DNA from: Mitsuaria sp. PDC51
Lineage (GTDB): Bacteria > Pseudomonadota > Gammaproteobacteria > Burkholderiales > Burkholderiaceae_C
Assembly (NCBI RefSeq): GCF_900113225.1
Contig: NZ_FOZE01000002.1
Span: forward strand, 1 to 64,000
DNA: 64,000 bases
Direction: 5' to 3'
Below the pieces are notes generated by a model. That model searched no databases, was not told where the DNA came from, and saw only the letters and a program-made list of their open reading frames with translations. This document shows, in pieces, positions 1 to 8,586 of the stretch; the first letter of the stretch is position 1, and each line of letters opens with the position of its first letter. Made by a program: the position numbers and the translations under genes.

Positions 1-52
1 AGGTCGCTCGTTCAGACGCCCACGCTTATCGGCTGTAAATTCTTAAAGAACA
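1..52 (-). promoter_or_regulatory. rRNA operon leader with boxA-like antitermination site
   Basis: Read on the minus strand this stretch carries GTTCTTTAAGAA (51-40) followed by ACAGCCGATAAGCGTGGGCG. This closely resembles, from memory, the boxA/leader that precedes 16S rRNA in Burkholderiales. The mature 16S start is not inside the window, so the operon must continue leftward beyond base 1. A promoter fitting this leader lies just upstream at 144-115. The identification rests on recognition of the leader and was not aligned; a 16S-23S spacer also contains boxA, but the adjacent strong promoter favours the leader. Confidence 0.7.
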
Positions 53-114
53 TCGAAGCCGCTTTCGCCAACTTCGTCGCGTCGCTGATTTGTCGCCAGC
101 AGCGCAGAAGCGAG

Positions 115-144
115 ATTATGAACGATTCTTTTTGAATCCGTCAA
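115..144 (-). promoter_or_regulatory. Strong sigma70-type promoter of the rRNA operon
   Basis: On the minus strand TTGACG (144-139) and CATAAT (120-115) are separated by 18 bp. The spacer contains the short inverted repeat GATTC-AAAAA-GAATC. Immediately upstream is an A/T-rich stretch (GAAAATAATTTCG, about 167-155) that could act as an UP element. Transcription would start near 108 and reach boxA about 60 nt later. The A/T richness stands out from the rest of the window. Confidence 0.7.
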
Positions 145-291
145 GCAGTCTGCGAAATTATTTTCAGCGTCGACTGCGAGAATCTCGCCGCCAAATGAAA
201 ACCGGGACAAGCCCGGCCATTCATCCGACATCCCCAGCAGTTCCTCCGGGGGATTCGCTGCGAGACAGATGTCTGTGCAGCGAAGACCGCG
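145..291. other. Non-coding stretch upstream of the rRNA promoter
   Basis: Within the gene-free interval 1-468, this part holds no convincing coding sequence on either strand. The short reading frames lack ribosome binding sites and family resemblance. Apart from the two candidate promoters, the leader and the terminator at 418-441, nothing else was recognised; activator (Fis-like) sites are possible but cannot be called by eye. Confidence 0.5.
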
Positions 292-321
292 ACTGTAGCA
301 CAGCAAAAGAACGGCTCACAA
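292..321 (-). promoter_or_regulatory. Possible second, upstream rRNA promoter
   Basis: On the minus strand TTGTGA (321-316) and TACAGT (297-292) are 18 bp apart, about 175 bp upstream of the stronger promoter at 144-115. Tandem promoters are common for rRNA operons, which is the main reason to list it. Matches to consensus are only moderate. Confidence 0.35.
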
Positions 322-417
322 GGACTACAAAGGAAAGTTGTTGACGATTGGCCGCGTCTCGCACGAATCGCCGCCAAGTCCTTGTCGCACCGTGCCGAGC
401 CCTCACCGCTCAATGAA

Positions 418-441
418 AAAGACCCGCCGAAGCGGGTCTTT
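418..441 (-). terminator. Rho-independent terminator of tctBA
   Basis: A 10-bp stem, AAAGACCCGC with its complement, encloses a 4-nt loop. On the minus strand it is followed by a T run. It lies 28 bp beyond the tctA stop codon and separates tctBA from the rRNA promoter region. Confidence 0.85.
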
Positions 442-468
442 CCAAGGAGGCAATGTCGGAAGCGGAAC

Positions 469-1977
469 TCAGTCCGCGTCCTGGAACGCTTCCTCGCGCT
501 TGTTCTTGATGGAAGGCAGCATCACGACGACCACCATCAACGCCGCCGCGATCAGCAGGCCGGCGGACAGCGGCCGGGACAGGAAGGTGCTCCAGTCGCC
601 CCGCGACAGCAGCAGCGCGCGGCGCAGGTTCTCTTCCATCATCGGGCCGAGGATGAAGCCCAGCAGCAGCGGCGCGGGTTCGCAGCTCAGCTTGTAGAAG
701 ATGTAGCCCACCACCGCGAAGGCCGCCGTCATGAACACGTCGAAGTTGTTGTTGTTCAGCGTGTAGGTGCCGATGCAGCAGAAAACGACGATGGCCGGGA
801 ACAGGAAGCGGTAGGGCACCGTCAGCAGCTTGATCCAGATGCCGATCAGCGGCAGGTTCAGGATCACCAGCATCAGGTTGCCGACCCACATCGAAGCGAT
901 CAGGCCCCAGAACAGTTCCGGGTTGCTGGTCATGACCTGCGGGCCGGGCTGGATGCCCTTGATGGTCATCGCGCCCACCATCAGCGCCATCACGGCGTTG
1001 GGCGGGATGCCCAGCGTCAGCATGGGGATGAAGGAGGTCTGCGCGCCGGCGTTGTTCGCCGACTCCGGACCCGCCACGCCCTGGATGGCGCCCTTGCCGA
1101 ACTTCTCCGGGTGCTTGGAAAGCTTCTTCTCCAGCGTGTAGGCCGCGAACGAGGACAGCAGCGCGCCGCCACCGGGCAGCACGCCCAGCACCGAGCCCAG
1201 CGTGGTGCCGCGCAGCACCGCCGGCCAGGCGTCGTGGAAGTCCTGCTTGGTGGGCCACAGGCCCTTCACGCTCTTGGTGAAGACCTCGCGATGCTCGGCC
1301 GGTTGGCCCAGGTTCGCGATGATCTCGCCGAAGCCGAAGATGCCCATGGCGATCACGACGAAGTTGATGCCGTCGGTCAGCTCGGGGATGTCGAACGAGA
1401 AGCGCGGCGTGCCGGAAATGACGTCGGTGTTGATCTGTCCGAGCAGCAGGCCCAGCAGGATCATCGCGATCGCCTTGACCAGCGAGCCCGAAGCCAGCAC
1501 GACCGCACCGATCAGGCCCAGCACCATCAGCGAGAAGTACTCGGCGGGACCGAACTTGAAGGCCAGCTCGGTCAGCGGCGGCGCGAAGGCCGCGATGACC
1601 ACCGTGCCCACGCAGCCGGCGAAAAACGACCCCAGGCCGGCGGCCGCCAGCGCGGCGCCCGCCCGGCCCTGGCGGGCCATCTGGTAGCCGTCGATCGCGG
1701 TCACCACGGACGACGATTCGCCGGGCACGTTGATCAGGATCGCGGTGGTGGAGCCGCCGTACTGCGCGCCGTAGTAGATGCCGGCAAGCATGATCAGCGC
1801 CGGCGTCGCGTCCAGCGAATAGATCGAGGGCAGCAGCATCGCGATCGTCGCGACCGGGCCGAGGCCGGGCAGCACGCCGATCAGCGTGCCCAGCACCGCG
1901 CCGCCAAAGGCATAAAGCAGGTTCTGCAGCGTGAACGCGGTGCCGAACCCCAGTATCAGGTTGTTGATCAGATCCAT
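469..1977 (-). CDS. tctA: TctA-family tripartite tricarboxylate transporter, large permease
   Basis: Large (about 12-helix) inner-membrane subunit of a TTT transporter, which imports tricarboxylates or other organic acids using a periplasmic TctC-type binding protein and the small subunit TctB. The 502-residue product has the family length, is hydrophobic throughout, and has the Gly/Pro-rich repeats typical of TctA (for example GVLPGLGPVATIAMLLPS near residue 37 and LGVLPGGGALLSSF near 265). tctB lies directly upstream on the same strand with a gap of 10 bp, and a terminator follows. The substrate cannot be told from sequence. No tctC or tctDE lies in the window. Confidence 0.93.
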   Translation of the reverse strand: MDLINNLILGFGTAFTLQNLLYAFGGAVLGTLIGVLPGLGPVATIAMLLPSIYSLDATPALIMLAGIYYGAQYGGSTTAILINVPGESSSVVTAIDGYQMARQGRAGAALAAAGLGSFFAGCVGTVVIAAFAPPLTELAFKFGPAEYFSLMVLGLIGAVVLASGSLVKAIAMILLGLLLGQINTDVISGTPRFSFDIPELTDGINFVVIAMGIFGFGEIIANLGQPAEHREVFTKSVKGLWPTKQDFHDAWPAVLRGTTLGSVLGVLPGGGALLSSFAAYTLEKKLSKHPEKFGKGAIQGVAGPESANNAGAQTSFIPMLTLGIPPNAVMALMVGAMTIKGIQPGPQVMTSNPELFWGLIASMWVGNLMLVILNLPLIGIWIKLLTVPYRFLFPAIVVFCCIGTYTLNNNNFDVFMTAAFAVVGYIFYKLSCEPAPLLLGFILGPMMEENLRRALLLSRGDWSTFLSRPLSAGLLIAAALMVVVVMLPSIKNKREEAFQDAD

Positions 1978-1987
1978 GTGGGTCTCC

Positions 1988-2455
1988 TCAGCCGCCCAGG
2001 AAGGTGGGCCAGACAGGGATCACCAGGTTCAGACCCCAAACAAAGATGCCCCAGCTGCCGATGGTCAGGACCACGCTGCTGAGCAGCGCGTCGCGCCAGT
2101 GGAATTCATCGCTGGCCAAGGAGACGCAGGTGATGAGCAGCGGCAGCGTGACGACCATGCCCAGCCGCGGCAGCGCGAAGCCGAACAGCACGATCGAGCC
2201 CACCACGATCAGCAGCGGCTTCCAGGCGAAGGCGCCGACCGGCTGGCCGCCCTCCGACTCGATCGTCAGCGCCTTGAACAGCACCACCGCGCCAAGCAGC
2301 GCGAGCAGGATGCCCAATCCGAACGGGAAGTAGGCGGGCCCGGGGCGGGCCGAGGAGCCAAAGCTGTAGTTCACTGCCGAGCCCCACGCGAACGCGACGC
2401 CAACGACCACGAACATCAGCCCTGACCAGAAGTCGCGTTGACTCTTGATCTTCAT
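1988..2455 (-). CDS. tctB: TctB-family small permease subunit of a TTT transporter
   Basis: Small membrane subunit of the tripartite tricarboxylate transporter, 155 residues with four predicted transmembrane segments. The start at 2455 (MKIKSQRDFWSG) is chosen because AGAGG lies about 10 nt upstream and the N-terminus fits the family. An in-frame ATG seven codons further out (2476) is possible but has no better ribosome site. First gene of the tctBA operon. No binding-protein gene sits upstream, so it probably works with a TctC (Bug-type) protein encoded elsewhere; that is inference. Confidence 0.85.
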   Translation of the reverse strand: MKIKSQRDFWSGLMFVVVGVAFAWGSAVNYSFGSSARPGPAYFPFGLGILLALLGAVVLFKALTIESEGGQPVGAFAWKPLLIVVGSIVLFGFALPRLGMVVTLPLLITCVSLASDEFHWRDALLSSVVLTIGSWGIFVWGLNLVIPVWPTFLGG

Positions 2456-2485
2456 CGAGGGAACCTCTAGCGGCATGAATGGCGG

Positions 2486-2500
2486 CGATTCTAGGAATCG
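2486..2500. promoter_or_regulatory. Inverted repeat upstream of tctB
   Basis: CGATTC-TAG-GAATCG is a perfect 6-bp inverted repeat about 30 bp upstream of the tctB start, where a repressor or activator could sit. No regulator gene is adjacent. The rest of the gap to 2659 holds another pair of arms, CGCCCCTCGC (2547-2556) and its complement near 2632-2641, which could fold behind the ATPase gene; nothing coding was recognised there. Confidence 0.35.
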
Positions 2501-2659
2501 AGCCCCCTCCAGGCTCTGTGGTTATCACGTAATGGACCACACCGCCCCTCGCCCCGCCCATGCGGGGAGCTTCACACCCCCGTAGGCATGGGGCCCGCGC
2601 GCTGTCTGCGGGGACTTACCCGCCCCATGAGCGAGGGGCGTCCGCGCGACGTCCGCCGC

Positions 2660-4573
2660 TCAGTTTTCCCAGGTGGGCGTGCTGCGCAGGACCTCTTCCA
2701 TCGTGGTGAGGCCTTCCGCGACCTTCATGGCGCCGGCCAGGCGCAGCGGACGCAGGCCTTCCTGGAGCGCCTGCCGGCGCAGCGCCGACATGTCGGTATT
2801 GGGGTGCAGATGCTTGCGCACGCTGTCGGACATCAGCAGCAGCTCGTACAGGCCGGCGCGGCCGCGGTAGCCGGTGTTGCGGCAATCCAGGCAGCCGACC
2901 GGCCGGTACGGCTTGACGCCGCCGTTCAGGCGCCACGGCTTGAGCATCTCGTTGAGCGACTCCCGCGTGACCTCGGGATCCGGCGCCTTGCAGCTGGGGC
3001 ACAGGGTACGCACCAGGCGCTGGGCCAGCACGCCGATCACCGTCGCGTCGATCAGGTAGTTCGGCACGCCCAGGTCCACCATCCGGGTGATGGCCGACGC
3101 GGAATCGTTGGTGTGCAGCGTCGAGAACACCAGGTGGCCGGTCAGCGAAGCCTGGATCGCCATCTCGGCCGTCTCCAGGTCGCGGATCTCGCCGACCATG
3201 ATGATGTCCGGATCCTGGCGCATCAGCGCGCGCAGGCCCTCGGCGAAATTGAAATCGATGGCGGGCTGCACCTGCGACTGGTTGAACGCCGGCTCGATCA
3301 TCTCGATCGGGTCCTCGACGGTGCAGACGTTGACCTCCTCGGTGGCCAGGCGCTTGAGCGTCGAATACAGCGTCGAGGTCTTGCCGCTGCCCGTCGGGCC
3401 GGTGACCAGGATGATCCCGTGCGGACGCGCCGTCAGGCGGGTCCAGCGCTCGGCGTCGTGGCCGGAGAACCCGAGCTGGGCCAAATCCTTGACCGCCGTG
3501 TCGGGGTCGAAGATCCGCATCACCATCTTTTCGCCGAAGGCGGTGGGCAGGGTCGACAGCCGCATTTCCACTTCCTCGCCGGCCGGATTGCGCGTCTTGA
3601 TGCGGCCGTCGAGCGGGCGGCGCTTCTCCACCACGTCCATGCGGCCGAGCAGCTTGATGCGCGCGGTCATCGCGCTCATCACCGAGGGCGGCAGCTGGTA
3701 GACGGTGTGCAGCACGCCGTCGATGCGGAAGCGGATCACGCCCATCTCGCGGCGCGGTTCCAGGTGGATGTCGCTGGCGCGCTGGTCGAAGGCGTACTGC
3801 CAGAGCCAGTCCACCACCTGCACCACGCCCTGGTCGTTGGCGTCGAGCTGGCGATTGCTGCGGCCCAGCTCGACCAACTGCTCGAAGCTGGCCGGCTGGT
3901 TGACCTCCCCGCTCTTCGTCGCCGCGCGCACCGACCGGGCCAGCGTGAAGAACTCGGTCGTGAAGCGCGCAATCTCCTGCGGATTGGCCAGCACCAGCTT
4001 TACCCGCTTGCGGGTGTGGGACTCGATCTGCGGCACCCAGCCGGCCTCCAGCGGCTCCGCGGTGGCGATGGTCACGTCGGTCAGGCCGACCAGGATGGGC
4101 AGGCAGCGCCGGGCCTCGGCGTAGCTGGCGGACATCACGTCGGCGACGCGGCCCACGTCGACCTTGAGCGGGTCGATGCGGACATACGGCAGCTTCAGGC
4201 GGCCGGCCAGCCATTCGGTGAGCGCCTCGATGTCCAGCGGCCGGCCGTTGGCCGCGCGGGTCAGGCCGGCGTTGCCCAGCCGGATCAGCGGATGCTGCGC
4301 GCTGTGGCTCGCGCCGAAGCGGGCCTCGGTGCGCTGGACCTGCTCGGCGTCGATGACGCCATCCTCCGCGAGCCAGTGCAGCAGCTGGCGCCACTCGAGG
4401 CGCTGGCCGCCGCCCTCGGCGGCCTTGGGCTTGGCGGGCCCGGGGGCGCTCGCCGGCGGGCGCGGCACGCTCGTTGGCGCGCTTGTTGTCGCAGTCATTG
4501 GCGCGGTGGATGGCGCCGGGCTGGCGGCCGGCGCGCCCTTGTCCTTGGCGCTGGTCGACGGGGTGTGCTTCAT
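2660..4573 (-). CDS. GspE/PilB-type secretion/pilus assembly ATPase
   Basis: Hexameric AAA-like ATPase that powers type II secretion or type IV pilus assembly from the cytoplasmic face of the membrane. The 637-residue protein has an Ala/Pro-rich N-terminus, a GspE/MshE N-domain, then a Walker A loop GPTGSGKTSTLYST (about residue 392), an Asp box, Walker B DPDIIMVGEIRD (about 454), a His box (TLHTND) and a zinc-binding pair CPSC...CLDC near the C-terminus. The start at 4573 is two bases after the stop of the upstream spermidine-synthase-like gene, implying translational coupling. An in-frame ATG at 4660 would lie inside that gene. No other gsp or pil gene is nearby, so it is an orphan motor whose partner apparatus is unknown. 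Confidence 0.88.
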   Translation of the reverse strand: MKHTPSTSAKDKGAPAASPAPSTAPMTATTSAPTSVPRPPASAPGPAKPKAAEGGGQRLEWRQLLHWLAEDGVIDAEQVQRTEARFGASHSAQHPLIRLGNAGLTRAANGRPLDIEALTEWLAGRLKLPYVRIDPLKVDVGRVADVMSASYAEARRCLPILVGLTDVTIATAEPLEAGWVPQIESHTRKRVKLVLANPQEIARFTTEFFTLARSVRAATKSGEVNQPASFEQLVELGRSNRQLDANDQGVVQVVDWLWQYAFDQRASDIHLEPRREMGVIRFRIDGVLHTVYQLPPSVMSAMTARIKLLGRMDVVEKRRPLDGRIKTRNPAGEEVEMRLSTLPTAFGEKMVMRIFDPDTAVKDLAQLGFSGHDAERWTRLTARPHGIILVTGPTGSGKTSTLYSTLKRLATEEVNVCTVEDPIEMIEPAFNQSQVQPAIDFNFAEGLRALMRQDPDIIMVGEIRDLETAEMAIQASLTGHLVFSTLHTNDSASAITRMVDLGVPNYLIDATVIGVLAQRLVRTLCPSCKAPDPEVTRESLNEMLKPWRLNGGVKPYRPVGCLDCRNTGYRGRAGLYELLLMSDSVRKHLHPNTDMSALRRQALQEGLRPLRLAGAMKVAEGLTTMEEVLRSTPTWEN

Positions 4574-4575
4574 GG

Positions 4576-5427
4576 TCACTCGCCGGAGTCCGCGGCGGCG
4601 GAAGCCGCGTGGAGTTGCTGGATCACGTTCATCGGCAGCGGCCGCACCAGCTTCAGCCATTTGCGCGCCGGCAGCTCGTGTCTGGCCTCGATGTGGTCGG
4701 CGCGCTGCTCGAGCACCTCGCGGGTCGGCACCTCGACGCCGCGCGCGGCCACGACGATGGTGTTGCCCTCACGGGTCGGCGTCAGGTGCCAGACCTGGTC
4801 GGTGCCGAACACCTTGGCGATCCGCGCCGCGCTGCGCGCGAAGCTGGCGCTGCGGCCGAACAGGTTCACCGTCATGAGCCCGCCGTCGGCCAGCACGCGA
4901 CGGCAGTCCGCGTAGAAGGCTTCATCGTCCAGCACCGGCGCCGCCGCCTCGTGGTCGTAGAGGTCGACGTTCAGCACCTGCGCCATGCCCCAGTTCGCCG
5001 CGTCGGCCACCCACTGGCCGGCGTCCTCGTTGAGCACCCGCAGCCGCTCGTCGTCGTCGGGCAGGTGGAACCAGTGCCGGTTGGCGCTGATGACGGTCGG
5101 GTTGATCTCGACCGCGGTGGTCTTCATCTTCAGCTGCTTGCGGCAGAAGCGCGTCAGCGCGCCGGCGCCCAGGCCCAGCTGCACCGCCTGGCCCTGGGTC
5201 ATCTCGCGGGTGTCGCGCCAGAGCATCCAGGCCATCATGCGCTGGACGTATTCCAGCTCCAGCTTCTCCGGCTTCTTGACCCGCATCGCGCCCTGGACCC
5301 AGATCGAGTCCAGATGCAGGAAGCGCACGCCGTCGAATTCGCTCAGCGTCGCCTCGACCCACTCGGTCTTTCTGCCGCCCTTGTTGTTCTTCGAGTCCCG
5401 GTGCTTGCTCACGGCTGTCGTTCCCAT
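4576..5427 (-). CDS. Spermidine synthase-like SAM-dependent protein
   Basis: A 283-residue Rossmann-fold protein resembling polyamine aminopropyltransferases. A SAM/dcSAM-binding GLGAGALTRF loop is followed by AVEINPTVI and by NVDLYDHEAAAP. Whether it makes spermidine or is one of the many spermidine synthase-like methyltransferases is not decidable here. The start at 5427 (MGTTAVSKHRDS) has GAGGA about 8 nt upstream; an ATG further out (5616) would run through the neighbouring glycosylase gene. Two bases separate it from the downstream ATPase. Confidence 0.75.
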   Translation of the reverse strand: MGTTAVSKHRDSKNNKGGRKTEWVEATLSEFDGVRFLHLDSIWVQGAMRVKKPEKLELEYVQRMMAWMLWRDTREMTQGQAVQLGLGAGALTRFCRKQLKMKTTAVEINPTVISANRHWFHLPDDDERLRVLNEDAGQWVADAANWGMAQVLNVDLYDHEAAAPVLDDEAFYADCRRVLADGGLMTVNLFGRSASFARSAARIAKVFGTDQVWHLTPTREGNTIVVAARGVEVPTREVLEQRADHIEARHELPARKWLKLVRPLPMNVIQQLHAASAAADSGE

Positions 5428-5455
5428 GCCGGGTCCTCGGGGGCCCGCGCTGTGC

Positions 5456-5983
5456 TCAGGTGTCGTTCGAAGGCCCGGCGAGTTCCCGCCAGGCGCGAAG
5501 CTTGTCATCGTAGGGCATCGTGTAGGCGGGGCTGGAGCTGGGCAGCCCCAGAACGCGGTAACGGGCTGCAAGCGGACCGAGCTGCCGGAGCCCGAAACGC
5601 AACGCGGTGCCGCCATTGAAGCCGATCGTGCGCAGCGCCGGCAGTTGCGCGATCAGTCGCCCCAGGTCGCTGGCGAAGGGATTGCGGATCGCGCTGTCGA
5701 GGCTGCCGGCGCGCTCGGTCTCGGTGATGACGTCCCAGACGGCGATGCGATGCGCGCGCAGCGCGGCCAGGCGTTCCGCGTAGCCCATGGCGACGAGGTC
5801 GACGCCGAAGACCTCGCCGACCAGGCGCCAGAACTGGTTGCGCGGATGGCCGTAGTACTGCTGCGCGCGCAGCGAGGCCACGCCGGGAAAGCTGCCCAGC
5901 AGCAGCCATTCGGCGTCGGGCGCATGCACCGGCGCCAGGCCCTGCCAGCGTGTCGCGTCGAAGGCGGCGCCCGCGTCAGCCAT
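5456..5983 (-). CDS. DNA-deoxyinosine / mismatch-specific uracil-DNA glycosylase (Mug/TDG fold)
   Basis: Base-excision repair glycosylase of the uracil-DNA glycosylase superfamily, 175 residues. The LLLGSFPGVASLRAQQYYGH segment is the family's active-site motif I region followed by the YYGHPRNQFW signature, and GLPSSSPAYT near the C-terminus is motif II. These features fit the group annotated as DNA-deoxyinosine glycosylases. The start ATG at 5983 overlaps the last 8 bases of tatD (shared ATGGCTGA), so the two are translationally coupled and make a small DNA-maintenance pair. Confidence 0.85.
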   Translation of the reverse strand: MADAGAAFDATRWQGLAPVHAPDAEWLLLGSFPGVASLRAQQYYGHPRNQFWRLVGEVFGVDLVAMGYAERLAALRAHRIAVWDVITETERAGSLDSAIRNPFASDLGRLIAQLPALRTIGFNGGTALRFGLRQLGPLAARYRVLGLPSSSPAYTMPYDDKLRAWRELAGPSNDT

Positions 5984-6803
5984 TGGATGGCAGAAGCGCG
6001 GCCAGCCGCGGCAGCGCGGCGTGCGCATTGCGCGTGGTGATCGCGGCGGCCTGCGCGGGCGTCCAGCCGCGCAAGCCGGCCAGGCACGCGCCGATGCGCG
6101 GCAGCTCGCCCGGCTCGTTGCGCGAGCTCGCACCGGCGGCGCGCTCCTCGGCGGTGCGATACAGCCAGTGCGGCGGGATGTCGGGCGCGTCGGTCTCGAC
6201 GACGAGCGCCTCTTCCGGCAGCTCGGCCGCCAGGCGGCGGATCTGCAGCGAGCGGTCGAAGGTCACCGTGCCGCCGAAGCCCAGCTTGAAGCCCAGCGCG
6301 AGGAAGGCGTCCGCCTGCTGCCGGCTGCCGTTGAAGGCATGGCCGATGCCGCCGGTCTCCAGGCCGATGCGGCGCAAGCCGGCAAGCAGCGGGTCCGCGC
6401 TGCGGCGCACATGCAGGATGACCGGCAGCCCGTGGCGCTTCGCGAGCTTCAGCTGCTCCAGGTAGAAGAACCGCTGCCTGGCCTCGTCCAGGTCCTTGAC
6501 GAAGAAGTCCAGCCCGATCTCGCCGATGCCGACCAGCCGCGGATCGTCGCGGCACTCGGCGAGCATCCGGTCGAGCCGCCCGAGGTCGTCCTCGCGCGCC
6601 TGCATCACGTAGAGCGGATGGATCCCGAGCGCGTAGCTGAACCCCTGCGCGTGCGCCAACGCCCTCACCCGCTCGAAGTTGCCGGCGACCACCGCCGGGA
6701 TCACGATCTGCGACACCCCGGCCGCGCGGGCGCGCGCCACGACGGCGTCACGATCCGCGTCGAACTCCGACGCGTCGAGGTGGCAATGGGTGTCGGTCCA
6801 CAT
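5976..6803 (-). CDS. tatD: TatD-family metal-dependent deoxyribonuclease
   Basis: TIM-barrel metallohydrolase with 3'-5' exonuclease/endonuclease activity, implicated in DNA repair and quality control. The 275-residue protein begins MWTDTHCHLDASEF, giving the HxH metal site. It continues with GEIGLDFF (metal-bridging Glu), ILHVRR and ETDAPDIPP, all hallmarks of the family. The start at 6803 places the HxH motif at residues 6-8 as in relatives; the open frame continues upstream only into non-homologous sequence. It overlaps the glycosylase gene by 8 bp. Confidence 0.93.
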   Translation of the reverse strand: MWTDTHCHLDASEFDADRDAVVARARAAGVSQIVIPAVVAGNFERVRALAHAQGFSYALGIHPLYVMQAREDDLGRLDRMLAECRDDPRLVGIGEIGLDFFVKDLDEARQRFFYLEQLKLAKRHGLPVILHVRRSADPLLAGLRRIGLETGGIGHAFNGSRQQADAFLALGFKLGFGGTVTFDRSLQIRRLAAELPEEALVVETDAPDIPPHWLYRTAEERAAGASSRNEPGELPRIGACLAGLRGWTPAQAAAITTRNAHAALPRLAALLPSNG

Positions 6804-6847
6804 GGGTCCGCGGGGCTCCACCGACGGCGGCGCGGTCCGGGGACCGC

Positions 6848-7738
6848 TCAGCGGAAGACCACCGTGCGGTGGCCGTTGAGCAGCACGCGGTGTTCGGCAT
6901 GCCACTGGATCGCTCGGGCGAGCGTCACGCATTCGGTGTCGCGGCCGATGGCCACCAGCTGGTCCGGCGTCATCGAGTGGTCGATGCGGGCCACGTCCTG
7001 CTCGATGATCGGGCCCTCGTCGAGGTCGGAGGTCACGTAGTGCGCGGTCGCGCCGATCAGCTTGACGCCGCGCTCATGGGCCTGGTGGTACGGGCGCGCG
7101 CCCTTGAAGCTGGGCAGGAAGCTGTGATGGATGTTGATCGCCCGGCCTTCCAGGAAGCGGCACATCTCCGGCGACAGGATCTGCATGTAGCGCGCCAGCA
7201 CGACCAGGTCGATCTGCTGCTCCTCGATCAGATCGCGGATCTTGCGCTCCTGGGCCTGCTTCTGCTCGTCGGTCGCGTGCAGCAGCGGCAGGTGGTGGAA
7301 GGGGATGTCGTGCGAGGCGGCCAGCTGATAGAAGTCGCGATGGTTGGAGACGATGGCCGGGATCTCGATCGCCAGGTGGCCGGTCTGCACGCGGAACAGC
7401 AGGTCGTTCAGGCAGTGTCCGAGCTTGGACACCAGCAGCAGCACGCGCGTCTTGCGCTGCGCGTCGACCAGTTCCCAGTCCATCGCCAGCCGGCCGGCCA
7501 GCGGGGCGAAGGCCTCGCGCAGGGCGGCGGCGGGACGGGGCGTGGCGCACTCGAACTCGATCCGCATGAAGAAGCGGCGGTGGTCGGCGTCGCCGTGCTG
7601 GGCCGAGGTCAGGATGTTGGCGCCCTGCTCCAGCAGGACGCCGGTGACGGCGTGGACGATGCCGGCCTGGTCGGGGCAACTGAGCTTCAGGATGAAGCGG
7701 GTGGACGGGGCGTCAGGGGAATGCGTCGAGGCGGTCAT
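6848..7738 (-). CDS. purU: Formyltetrahydrofolate deformylase
   Basis: Hydrolyses 10-formyl-THF to formate and THF, balancing one-carbon pools and feeding formate to purine synthesis. The 296-residue protein has an N-terminal ACT regulatory domain (about residues 14-90, SCPDQAGIVHAVTGVLLEQG). A formyltransferase-type catalytic domain follows, with NIHHSFLPSFKG (catalytic Asn/His) and TSDLDEGPIIEQD (catalytic Asp). The start at 7738 (MTASTHS) gives normal family length; MRGI four codons upstream is an alternative and neither has a strong ribosome site. Confidence 0.93.
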   Translation of the reverse strand: MTASTHSPDAPSTRFILKLSCPDQAGIVHAVTGVLLEQGANILTSAQHGDADHRRFFMRIEFECATPRPAAALREAFAPLAGRLAMDWELVDAQRKTRVLLLVSKLGHCLNDLLFRVQTGHLAIEIPAIVSNHRDFYQLAASHDIPFHHLPLLHATDEQKQAQERKIRDLIEEQQIDLVVLARYMQILSPEMCRFLEGRAINIHHSFLPSFKGARPYHQAHERGVKLIGATAHYVTSDLDEGPIIEQDVARIDHSMTPDQLVAIGRDTECVTLARAIQWHAEHRVLLNGHRTVVFR

Positions 7739-7844
7739 GATGCCGCGCATCGTAATCCAGCGGCCGCCGCGGCCCGGGGCGGCCCCGGGCCGCATGCCTC
7801 GCGATCGGGCAACCCAGCCTCGATGCCGGGCTGCGTCGCCCGGC

Positions 7845-8576
7845 TCAGGTTGTCGTCGGCTGCAGCGGCTGCAGCGCGCCGCCCACCAGGCGGCGCTGGT
7901 GCTCGCAGCGCATCGCCAGGTCCTGGTCGTGCGTGACCATCACGAAGGCGGTGCCCAGCTCACGGGCCATCTCCAGCATCAGGTCGAAGACCGTCGCCGC
8001 GGTGCTGCGGTCCAGGTTGCCGGTGGGCTCGTCGGCCAGCACGCAGGCCGGGCCGGTGACCAGCGCGCGGGCGATGGCCACGCGCTGGCGCTCGCCGCCG
8101 GACAGTTCGCCGGGCCGGTGCTGCACCCGCGCGCCCAGGCCGACGCGCGACAGCACCCGGGCCGCCTGCTCCCGCGCCTGCTCCTGCGGCACCCGGCGGA
8201 TGCGCAGCGGCATCGCGACGTTGTCCAGCGCGCTGAATTCCGGCAGCAGGTGGTGGAACTGGTAGATGAATCCCAGGTGCTGGTTGCGCCACTCGCCGCG
8301 CGCCTGCTCGCCGAGCGAGCCCAGGTCCCTCCCCATCAGCTCGACCCGGCCGGCGGACGGCTTGTCCAGCCCGCCGAGCAGGTGCAGCAGCGTGCTCTTG
8401 CCGGAGCCCGACGCGCCCAGCACCGCCAGCGTCTCGCCGGCCTTCACCGTGAGATCCAGGCCGTGGAAGACCTGCACGTCGAGCGGTCCCTCGACGAAGC
8501 GCTTGCCCAGGCCCAGGCCCTGCAGCACCACCTGCCCGGCGGGGATCCGCGCGGCGGCGGCCGCTGCCGGCTTCAT
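7845..8576 (-). CDS. lolD: LolD, ATPase of the lipoprotein-releasing ABC transporter
   Basis: Cytoplasmic ATPase that drives release of outer-membrane lipoproteins from the inner membrane to LolA. The 243-residue protein has Walker [10 protein letters not shown], a Q-loop region [12 protein letters not shown], signature [15 protein letters not shown], Walker [10 protein letters not shown] and an H-loop (VTHD). The start at 8576 is preferred because GGGGAAGG lies just upstream. An ATG six codons earlier overlaps the lolC stop region and has no such site. It directly follows the lolC permease gene. Confidence 0.93.
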   Translation of the reverse strand: MKPAAAAAARIPAGQVVLQGLGLGKRFVEGPLDVQVFHGLDLTVKAGETLAVLGASGSGKSTLLHLLGGLDKPSAGRVELMGRDLGSLGEQARGEWRNQHLGFIYQFHHLLPEFSALDNVAMPLRIRRVPQEQAREQAARVLSRVGLGARVQHRPGELSGGERQRVAIARALVTGPACVLADEPTGNLDRSTAATVFDLMLEMARELGTAFVMVTHDQDLAMRCEHQRRLVGGALQPLQPTTT

Positions 8577-8586
8577 GTCCTTCCCC

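Noticed and set aside
382-4915. Very long open frames on the plus strand opposite tctBA and the GspE-type gene (566 and 775 codons)
   Set aside because: They are mirror frames of GC-rich genes, rich in Arg/Gln/His/Ala, without ribosome sites or family motifs. The minus-strand proteins are clearly recognisable.
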